Shown: piece after piece, positions 26,160 to 33,217 of the stretch
Position numbering within the stretch: the first letter of the stretch is position 1
How the letters are laid out: every line of letters starts with the position of its first letter
From: Rhizomicrobium sp.
GTDB lineage: Bacteria > Pseudomonadota > Alphaproteobacteria > Micropepsales > Micropepsaceae
Direction of reading: 5' to 3'
DNA length: 33,217 bases
Assembly (NCBI GenBank): GCA_025451875.1
Contig: JANWJQ010000011.1
Span: 1 to 33,217 of the forward strand
Program-made: the position numbers and the translations under genes
The notes under the pieces: generated by a model
Seen by the model: the letters and a program-made list of their open reading frames with translations, nothing else
The model's database searches: none
Told to the model about the DNA's origin: nothing

Positions 26160-27710
26160 ATGAGCGGTCCGGGTCAGCCTCAACTCAAACCGCTCGCGGG
26201 CGCCCAGCTTGCGATCACCTCGATCGCGCTGGCGCTCGGCACGTTCATGCAGGTGCTGGATTCGTCCATCGCCAACGTGTCGCTGCCGACCATCGCCGGC
26301 AATCTCGGCGCGTCCACGGATCAGGGCACCTGGGTCATTACTAGCTTTGCGGTAGCGAACGGCGTGGCTGTGCCGCTCACTGGCTGGCTGATGCAGCGCT
26401 ACGGCGTGGTGCGCACCTTCGTGTTCGCCGTGCTCGGCTTCACGCTGGCGTCGTTCCTCTGCGGCATCGCCTGGAGCCTGCCGTCGCTGATCGCATTCCG
26501 CATCCTGCAAGGCGCGGTATCCGGCCCGATGATCCCCGGATCGCAGGCGCTTCTCATCTCGATCTTCCCACCGGACAAGCGCGCGACTGCACTTGGCATC
26601 TGGTCCATCACGACGCTGGTCGCGCCGATCATGGGCCCGATCCTCGGCGGCTATATCTCCGACAATTATCATTGGGGCTGGATATTCCTCATCAACGTGC
26701 CGGTGGGTTTGGTCACGGCGTTCCTGTGCTGGACCAATCTCTCCAACCGCGAAACGCCCACGCGCCAGCTCCCCATCGACACGATCGGCCTTGGATTGCT
26801 GGTCATCTGGGTCGGCTCGCTGCAGGTCATGCTCGACACCGGCAAGGATGCGGACTGGTTCTCCTCTACCTCCATCATTATCGAGGCGATCATCGCCGCG
26901 ATCGGCTTCTGCGCCTTCCTGATTTGGGAACTGACGGAAGACCATCCCGTCGTCGATCTCTCGCTGTTCAAATTCTGGAACTTCACCTTCGGCACGATCG
27001 CGTTCTGCCTGGGTTACGCGTTGTTCTTCGCCAATGTGCTGTTGCTGCCGCTGTGGCTGCAAACCAATGTCGGCTATACCGCAACATGGGCGGGACTGGT
27101 GGCGGCGCCCAGCGGCGCCGTGGCCGTCGTGCTCACGCCGATCGCCGCGCGCTTTATGGCCAAGATCGATTCGCGCATCATGGCAACCGTGGCCTTTGCG
27201 GCCTTCGCCGTCTCCTATTTCATGCGCGCCGGTTACACGCAGGATGCCGGCTTCTGGGATTTCGTCATGCCCATGCTGGTGCAGGGCATCGCCATGAGCA
27301 CCTTCTTCGTCGCGCTGCTCACCATCTCGCTAGATGGCATTCCGCCGGAGCGTATTCCGTCCGCATCCGGCATCTCCAACTTCGCGCGCATCACCGCCGG
27401 CGGCTTCGCCGCCTCGATCATCACGACATTGTGGGACCGCCGCGAGGCGCTGCATCAGAGCCGGATGGCGGATCATTCCTCGGTCTTCGATCCCATCATG
27501 CAGCAGGCGGTCGCGCATTTGCACAGCTTCGGGCTCACAGATCTGCAATCCTATGGCGTGCTGGCGCACAACATGATGCAGCAGGCCTATCTGCTGTCGT
27601 CGCTGGATCTGTTCTGGATTTCCGGCTGGCTCAGCGTGGTCCTGATCGGCGTGATCTGGATCGCCCGCAAAGCCTACAGCCATGGCGGCGCTGTCCACGC
27701 CGCGGATTAG
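26160..27710 (+). CDS. emrB: DHA2-family MFS multidrug transporter (EmrB/QacA)
   Basis: LGTFMQVLDSSIANVSLPTIAGNLGASTDQGTWVITSFAVANGVAVPLTGWL; RILQGAVSGPMIPGSQALL; follows emrA. Confidence 0.96.
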   Translation: MSGPGQPQLKPLAGAQLAITSIALALGTFMQVLDSSIANVSLPTIAGNLGASTDQGTWVITSFAVANGVAVPLTGWLMQRYGVVRTFVFAVLGFTLASFLCGIAWSLPSLIAFRILQGAVSGPMIPGSQALLISIFPPDKRATALGIWSITTLVAPIMGPILGGYISDNYHWGWIFLINVPVGLVTAFLCWTNLSNRETPTRQLPIDTIGLGLLVIWVGSLQVMLDTGKDADWFSSTSIIIEAIIAAIGFCAFLIWELTEDHPVVDLSLFKFWNFTFGTIAFCLGYALFFANVLLLPLWLQTNVGYTATWAGLVAAPSGAVAVVLTPIAARFMAKIDSRIMATVAFAAFAVSYFMRAGYTQDAGFWDFVMPMLVQGIAMSTFFVALLTISLDGIPPERIPSASGISNFARITAGGFAASIITTLWDRREALHQSRMADHSSVFDPIMQQAVAHLHSFGLTDLQSYGVLAHNMMQQAYLLSSLDLFWISGWLSVVLIGVIWIARKAYSHGGAVHAAD

Positions 27711-28309
27711 GGCAATTCGGCTTTCTCGATGCCGTCCAGGAATGTGTTGACCGCCAGATCGGCGATGCGCTGAGGCTTAGCCTTGCCGTCAGGGTCGAGC
27801 CATGTGTGCATCCAGTTGATCATGCCGAAATATAGCATGGCGCTCGGCCGCTTCAGGGCCCCGCGGCCGGAAAGATCGGGTCGCAATTCCGCGATCGTCT
27901 TTTCCACAATCTCAATGAGGCGGCGCTGAATGTCGACGACGATCTTTCGTTGTTCGACCGGCAATCGCGAAAGCTCGTTCAACAACACGCGCTGACGCGC
28001 GGCGGCGTCCACATACAACTCCATGAAGGCGTGGGTGAGGGTCTGCAGCTTTTTGCGCGGTGACAGCGGCTTGGCGGCAATCGCTTCCGCCTGATCCAGC
28101 AGCGCCTTCACATGCGAGTGCATCACATCGAAGAGAATGTCCTCTTTCGAGTCGTAGTAATGATAGATCAGCGATTTCGACGTCTTCAGCGCATCCGCCA
28201 GGTCCGCGATGGACGCTCCCAGGAATCCGCGCTCTGCGAACAGTTCCGCGGCTTGGTCCACAATGGCTTCCCGTCGGATCGCATAATCGGCCGATTGTGT
28301 GCGCGCCAT
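27707..28309 (-). CDS. TetR/AcrR family transcriptional regulator
   Basis: RREAIVDQAAELFAERGFLGASIADLADALKTSKSLIYHYYDSKEDILFDVM HTH. Confidence 0.94.
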   Translation of the reverse strand: MARTQSADYAIRREAIVDQAAELFAERGFLGASIADLADALKTSKSLIYHYYDSKEDILFDVMHSHVKALLDQAEAIAAKPLSPRKKLQTLTHAFMELYVDAAARQRVLLNELSRLPVEQRKIVVDIQRRLIEIVEKTIAELRPDLSGRGALKRPSAMLYFGMINWMHTWLDPDGKAKPQRIADLAVNTFLDGIEKAELP

Positions 28310-28360
28310 TCAGCTTCTCCGCTACGCCCTACAGGCTCTCCGGAAGATCGCAGTTGATAA

Positions 28361-28380
28361 TTGACCGTCCGTTCGGTTAA
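28361..28380. promoter_or_regulatory. Putative TetR operator TTGACCGTCCGTTCGGTTAA
   Basis: Imperfect palindrome (14 of 20 positions symmetric; ACCG...CGGT arms) in the divergent tetR/E1 intergenic region. Confidence 0.7.
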
Positions 28381-28415
28381 TGAATTAGCGCGAACGCCAG
28401 CAAAAGGAAACCGGA

Positions 28416-30476
28416 ATGTCGGCTGCGCCGAAGACCGGGACGTCATCCTTGACCAACACCACGCCGGACTGGCGGAAGGTGGCGTATCACCTGCACGTTT
28501 CGCGCGCATTGGATTCGCTGGAAGAGAAGACGCTCGTTCCCGAGCGCAAGATTTTCTACCAGTTCTCCGCCCGCGGCCACGACATGGCGCAGATCCTTCT
28601 CGGCTTGCAGCTGACGCGCCGCGAGGATGCGATCTGCGGCTATTACCGCTCGCGTCCCATTCTCTTGGCGCTCGGCGTCGATCCGGCGGATGCGTTGGGA
28701 TCGAGCATGGCGCGCGCCGGTGGTTACAGCGATGGCCGCGATATCGGTGCAGTGTTCAATTATCCCAACAAGACCGGCGCGAGCGCCTTGCCGATGTGCG
28801 GCGGCGTCGGCGCGCAATACACACCGACGGCCGGATGGGCGCAGGCGCTGGAATATCGCACGAAGGTATTGAAGGAAAAAGATTGCGGCGATGCCATTGC
28901 GGTGGCCCTGGGCGGCGATGCGTCGGTGGCGACCAATGGCTTCTGGTCCGCGCTCACCATGGCGACCACGCTCAAGCTGCCGATGCTCTTCTATATAGAA
29001 GACAATGGTTACGGCATTTCGGTGCCGAGCACCTTGCAGACGCCGGGCGCGAACATCGCAGCGAACCTGTCCGGCTTTGGCGGATTGAAGGTCATCGCGG
29101 GTGACGGCACCAATCCCGAAGAAGCGGCCTCGCTGATCGACGAAGCCGTGACGTTTGTGCGCGAACAACGCGCGCCGGTATTGCTGCGCCTCATGGTGCC
29201 ACGCCTCGAAGGCCATTCCTTCCAGGACACGCAGACCTACAAGTCCGAAGAGTTCGTGAAATCGGAATGGGCGCGCGATCCGCTGCCCAAGCTGCAGGCG
29301 CTGTTCGATTCGAAAGAATGGGACAAGATTGCTGCCGATGCGCAGAGCGCCGTTGAACAGGCGCGCGTGAGTGCGGAAGCGCGTCCCGTCACCGATCCGG
29401 AACGCACGATTGAGAACGTCTTCTTCGAAGGCGAGATGCAGGAAAAGGGCGGGCAGGCGAATGCCGGATACAAGGCGCCCGCCGCGAACGAAGTTGCGCA
29501 GCCGGAAGGCCAGCGCATCAACATGGTCACAGCCATCCGCCGCACACTAGACCATGAGCTCGCGGTCAATCCGCGCGTGCTGGTGTTCGGCGAAGATGTC
29601 GGCCCCAAGGGTGGCGTGCATGCCGTGACGTTGGGGCTTCAAGAAAAGTTTGGTGTCGCGCGCGTGTTCGACACATCGCTGTCGGAAGAGGGCATCATCG
29701 GCCGCGCAGTCGGCATGGCGATCGCCGGCTTGATGCCGGTGCCGGAGATCCAGTTCCGCAAATATGCCGATCCGGCGATGGAGCAGCTCAACGATTGCGG
29801 CACCATGCGCTGGCGCACCAACAACCGTTTCGCCGCGCCGATGGTCGTGCGTATGCCGATCGGCTTCTTCAAATGCGGCGATCCCTGGCACAGCCAGACC
29901 AACGAAGTGCAGTTCGTGCATTCGCCGGGCTGGAAAGTGGCCGTCCCTTCCAATGCGGAAGATGCGGTGGGCCTGTTGCGCGGCGCCTTGCGCGGCAACG
30001 ATCCGGTGATCTTTTTCGAGCATCGCGCGATGCTGGATGCGACCAGCGCGCGCCGTCCCTATCCGGGCGACGATTTCGTGTTGCCCTTCGGCAAGGCGCG
30101 CATCGTGCAGGAGGGAAGCGATCTCACCATCGTCACCTGGGGCGCGATGGTGGAGCGTTGCGAGCAGGCGGCGGAAGGCGCGTCCGTCGAGATCATCGAT
30201 TTGCGCACGCTCATGCCATGGGATCGCGAGGCGGTGCTCGCGTCGGTGAAGCGCACGCGGCGTTGCCTGATCGTGCACGAAGACCTGATCAGCGCTGGCT
30301 TCGGCTCGGAGATCGCGGCCGTCGTGGCGCAGGAATGCTTCTTCGATCTCGACGCGCCGGTATCGCGCTTGGCGATGCCGGACATACCGAGCCCGCACAA
30401 TCCGGCGCTGATGGAATGGGCGCTGCCGTCGGTCGAGAAGATCGCGGCGAAAATCGCAGAGTTGACCAGCCTATGA
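28416..30476 (+). CDS. 2-oxoacid (branched-chain-type) dehydrogenase E1, fused alpha and beta subunits
   Basis: 686 aa; alpha half KIFYQFSARGHDMAQILLGLQL...GGDASVATNGFWSALTMATTLKLPMLFYIEDNGYGIS; beta half NMVTAIRRTLDHELAVNPRVLVFGEDVGPKGGVHAVTLGL...DTSLSEEGIIGRAVGMAIAG. Confidence 0.94.
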   Translation: MSAAPKTGTSSLTNTTPDWRKVAYHLHVSRALDSLEEKTLVPERKIFYQFSARGHDMAQILLGLQLTRREDAICGYYRSRPILLALGVDPADALGSSMARAGGYSDGRDIGAVFNYPNKTGASALPMCGGVGAQYTPTAGWAQALEYRTKVLKEKDCGDAIAVALGGDASVATNGFWSALTMATTLKLPMLFYIEDNGYGISVPSTLQTPGANIAANLSGFGGLKVIAGDGTNPEEAASLIDEAVTFVREQRAPVLLRLMVPRLEGHSFQDTQTYKSEEFVKSEWARDPLPKLQALFDSKEWDKIAADAQSAVEQARVSAEARPVTDPERTIENVFFEGEMQEKGGQANAGYKAPAANEVAQPEGQRINMVTAIRRTLDHELAVNPRVLVFGEDVGPKGGVHAVTLGLQEKFGVARVFDTSLSEEGIIGRAVGMAIAGLMPVPEIQFRKYADPAMEQLNDCGTMRWRTNNRFAAPMVVRMPIGFFKCGDPWHSQTNEVQFVHSPGWKVAVPSNAEDAVGLLRGALRGNDPVIFFEHRAMLDATSARRPYPGDDFVLPFGKARIVQEGSDLTIVTWGAMVERCEQAAEGASVEIIDLRTLMPWDREAVLASVKRTRRCLIVHEDLISAGFGSEIAAVVAQECFFDLDAPVSRLAMPDIPSPHNPALMEWALPSVEKIAAKIAELTSL

Positions 30477-31615
30477 CCGATATCCTCGTCCCCACCGAGC
30501 AGGAAGGCACCAAGGCCGTCGTCAAGACGTGGTTGAAGAAGGTCGGCGACGCCGTGAAGGTGGATGATCCCATCGTCGAATTGGAAACCGACAAAGTCGC
30601 TGTCGAAGTGGCGGCGACATCGGCGGGCGTGCTGTCGGAAATTCTTGTCGCGGATGGCGCGGAGGTCGAACCCGGCACGATACTGGGCCGCATCACGAGT
30701 GGCGGCGCGGTCGAAGCTGCTGCGATGGCTATGGCACAAGGCGTTCCCGCGCCGAAAGCCGCCGCGCCGCGCGCTGCTTCTACGAGCGGGCAATTGCCGC
30801 CGGGCATCCGCAAGATGCTTGCCGACAATGGCCTCGACGCGCGCGATGTGCCGTTCAGCGGCGCGCGGCTGACGCGCGAGGATATTCAGGCCGAACTGGA
30901 TCGCCGCAGCAAGGCGCCGGCCGCAGGCATCACCCGCGTGCCGCACGATTCCATGCGGAGACGCATCGCCGAGCATCTGTCGCATTCGGTGGCGGTCGCG
31001 CCGCATGTGACGGCAATGTTCGAAGCCGATTTCTCCGCCATCACCGCGCACCGGGCCGGACACAAGGATACCTTCGCGAAAGACGGCGCGAACCTCACCT
31101 TCACGGCCTATTTCGTTGCCGCCTGTGTCGCCGCGATGAAGGCAGCGCCCGCCGTGAACGGGCGCTGGTATGACGACCGCATCGACATCTACGACGACAT
31201 CAATATCGGTATCGGCACCGCGCTGGGCGAGAAGGGGTTGATCGTTCCGGTCATCCATCGCGCGCAGACATTATCGCTGCTGCAGATCGCGCAGCGCCTG
31301 ACCGAAATGACCGAGAAGGCGCGCACCGGCAAGCTGTCGCAGGACGATGTGCGCGGCGGCACCTTCTCCATCTCCAATCACGGTGTTTCCGGTTCGCTGC
31401 TGGCCGCGCCGATCATCATCAACCAGCCGCAATCAGCGATCCTGGGCGTCGGCAAGCTGGAGAAGCGGGCGGTGGTGCGCGACGATGCGATCGTCATCCG
31501 CCCGATGGCCTATGTGACCCTCACCATCGATCACCGCGTGATCGACGCGTTCCAGACCAACGCCTGGTTGTCGAAATTCGTCGATACGCTGGAGAACTGG
31601 CCTAGCGGAGCCTGA
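30473..31615 (+). CDS. Dihydrolipoamide acyltransferase (E2) of 2-oxoacid dehydrogenase complex
   Basis: Single lipoyl domain (VELETDKVAVEVAA), peripheral subunit binding domain (PPGIRKMLADNGLDARDVPFSG), catalytic TIDHRVIDAFQ; ATGA overlap with E1; start trimmed from 29795. Confidence 0.95.
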   Translation: MTDILVPTEQEGTKAVVKTWLKKVGDAVKVDDPIVELETDKVAVEVAATSAGVLSEILVADGAEVEPGTILGRITSGGAVEAAAMAMAQGVPAPKAAAPRAASTSGQLPPGIRKMLADNGLDARDVPFSGARLTREDIQAELDRRSKAPAAGITRVPHDSMRRRIAEHLSHSVAVAPHVTAMFEADFSAITAHRAGHKDTFAKDGANLTFTAYFVAACVAAMKAAPAVNGRWYDDRIDIYDDINIGIGTALGEKGLIVPVIHRAQTLSLLQIAQRLTEMTEKARTGKLSQDDVRGGTFSISNHGVSGSLLAAPIIINQPQSAILGVGKLEKRAVVRDDAIVIRPMAYVTLTIDHRVIDAFQTNAWLSKFVDTLENWPSGA

Positions 31616-32825
31616 TCTTCATTTCGGTGAAGCCGCGAAAACGCGCACGGCGGCTGCGCACCGGCTTTCCATCCAGCGCATAATCCGGAAGGCGTTTCAG
31701 GAACGCGCCGAGCGCGATGCGCGCTTCCATCCGCGCCAGATACATGCCCGCGCATTTGTGCGGCCCCGCCGCGAAGGCGAGGTGCCGGTTGGGATGGCGC
31801 GATATGTCGAACTGCTCCGGATCGTCGAATGCCTTCGGATCGCGGTTGGCCGCGCCGATGCACAAGGTCACGAACGTTCCGGCCGCCAGTGTTTCATCGC
31901 CGATCTTGGTTTCGCGCGTGGTGACGCGATTGCCGAGCTGGTTAGAGCTTTCGTAGCGCAACACTTCCTCGATGGCGTATCGCAACAGATCCGGCTGGGC
32001 GATCAGCCGCGCGCGCTCGCCCGGAAAGCGCGCCAGCAATTCGATGGCGTTGCCGATGAGATTGGTCGTCGTCTCATGCCCGGCGTTGAGCAGGAAGACG
32101 CAGTTCTCCGCCAGCTCCATTTCATTCAGAGGCTCGCCTTCGCTCTGGATCAGGCGCGTCAGCACATCGGTTTCCGCATCGCCGGGTGCGGCGCGGCGTT
32201 CGGCAATAAGTTTCGAAAGATAAGCGTGGAAGCCTGCGAGCGCGGCCTCGCCCTGCGCTTTCGCTTCCGCCGACAACACCGGCTCCAGCGCGCCCAGGAT
32301 CGCGAGCGACCAGTCGCGCAAGGGCGCGCGGTCTTCATCGGGAATATCGAGCAGATCGCCGATCACCTCGACCGGAATGGCGCCGGCGAATTCGCCGATG
32401 GCTTCCAGCCTTCCGTTCGCTTCGGCGTGATCCAGCAGCCGCGCCACCAATGTTTCCAGTTTCGGCTCCAGACGGTGCAGCGCCTTGGGGATCAGTGCGC
32501 CCAGGATCGAGCGGCGCACGCGCGTGTGATAGGGCGCATCGTTGAAGACGAGGCTCGTCGTGTGATGCCGGAAGAGGCGCGAGTCTGCGCCGTATTTGGG
32601 CGCAAACTCCCGCTTCTTGTCGGAGCTGAAGGTTTCCGCGTCGTGATAGACGGCGGAGATATCGGCGTAGCGGGTAAGGAACACGCTGTCATCCGGCATG
32701 CGCCGCACCGGCGTTTGTTCGCGCAGCGCGCGATAGACGGGAAACGGATCGTCGTAGAACCCAGGCGGCAGATGTCGCAGATCGAAACCGTCCGTCACGC
32801 GCCGAAACCACCGATCCAGTCCCAC
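31602..32825 (-). CDS. Cytochrome P450
   Basis: FAAGPHKCAGMYLARME heme-binding motif, AGHETTTN I-helix, EEVLRYES ExxR. Start may be the GTG at 32798, which overlaps the upstream stop as GTGA. Confidence 0.95.
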   Translation of the reverse strand: MGLDRWFRRVTDGFDLRHLPPGFYDDPFPVYRALREQTPVRRMPDDSVFLTRYADISAVYHDAETFSSDKKREFAPKYGADSRLFRHHTTSLVFNDAPYHTRVRRSILGALIPKALHRLEPKLETLVARLLDHAEANGRLEAIGEFAGAIPVEVIGDLLDIPDEDRAPLRDWSLAILGALEPVLSAEAKAQGEAALAGFHAYLSKLIAERRAAPGDAETDVLTRLIQSEGEPLNEMELAENCVFLLNAGHETTTNLIGNAIELLARFPGERARLIAQPDLLRYAIEEVLRYESSNQLGNRVTTRETKIGDETLAAGTFVTLCIGAANRDPKAFDDPEQFDISRHPNRHLAFAAGPHKCAGMYLARMEARIALGAFLKRLPDYALDGKPVRSRRARFRGFTEMKIRLR

Positions 32826-33217
32826 ACGGCGTTCGCATTCTCCACCATCGCGTTGTGGCCGCCCGGCAGCGCGCGCGCGTCTGCGTCATAGACCGTCATC
32901 TGTTCACGCGTGACCATGGGGTCTTTCTCCCCGCACGCAAGATGGATCGGTGCCTGCGCCGCTGCGATCAGCTCGCGCATCGGCGGCGGTCCGATGGAAG
33001 CCGTCGCGGGATCGAAGGCCGGGCGCCAGCCTTCCTTTGTCTGAACAACACCCGCGAGTGCTGCAGGAGAGTCCGGCGCGGCGAAACCGGCGAGGCCCGA
33101 AATCTTCAGGTAGCGCGCAATGGCTTCGTCCTTGCTTGCGAATGTCTTGACCGGCATCGTCGCCATCTTCGCCATGCCCGCACGTTCGTCGTCGGTCCAG
33201 GCGACCTTGATCCCAAG
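32795..33217 (-). CDS. Alpha/beta hydrolase, C-terminal part (truncated by window edge)
   Basis: IHLACGEKDPMVTREQM...LPGGHNAMVENANAVWDWI with C-terminal Asp/His context; reading frame stays open to 33217 (LGIKVAWTDDERAG before the listed Met). Confidence 0.8.
   Translation of the reverse strand, partial: LGIKVAWTDDERAGMAKMATMPVKTFASKDEAIARYLKISGLAGFAAPDSPAALAGVVQTKEGWRPAFDPATASIGPPPMRELIAAAQAPIHLACGEKDPMVTREQMTVYDADARALPGGHNAMVENANAVWDWIGGFGA

Noticed and set aside
1-33217. CRISPR arrays, IS elements/transposases, phage genes, tRNA/rRNA
   Set aside because: No repeated spacer-like units, recombinase-like ORFs or structural RNA sequences recognised by eye; an automated search (tRNAscan, ISfinder, CRISPR finder) would be decisive.

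Overview
High-GC, probably alphaproteobacterial chromosomal window (taxonomy inferred from codon usage and family content only). It is dominated by efflux machinery: (1) a MexEF/AcrAB-like HAE1 RND adaptor and permease (151-4598,+); (2) a short, apparently lipoyl-less adaptor with a CzcA/CusA-like RND permease (11284-15317,+); (3) a second HAE1 RND permease and adaptor (15321-19582,-); (4) a marR-OMF-emrA-emrB operon (23080-27710,+). Between them are a DsbA-like/NhaA fusion antiporter, a three-gene periplasmic molybdenum oxidoreductase (2Fe-2S, Mo subunit, triheme cytochrome c), an OsmC-family protein, a HutD/Ves-like protein, a penicillin-acylase family Ntn hydrolase and a candidate 45-aa membrane miniprotein. 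The right end has a TetR regulator divergent from a fused E1alpha/E1beta 2-oxoacid dehydrogenase plus E2, then a P450 and a truncated alpha/beta hydrolase. Several well-formed inverted repeats lie in promoter regions: a pair of near-identical 16-mers 52 bp apart around a promoter, a 22-bp palindrome upstream of marR, and a TetR-type palindrome in the tetR/E1 divergent region. I see no CRISPR array, transposase, tRNA or rRNA. I do not see a clear wholly new multi-gene system. The most unusual items are the N-terminal thioredoxin-NhaA fusion, the lipoyl-less adaptor with its atypical RND pump, the paired operators, and the repeated convergent gene pairs with overlapping or nearly abutting stops.
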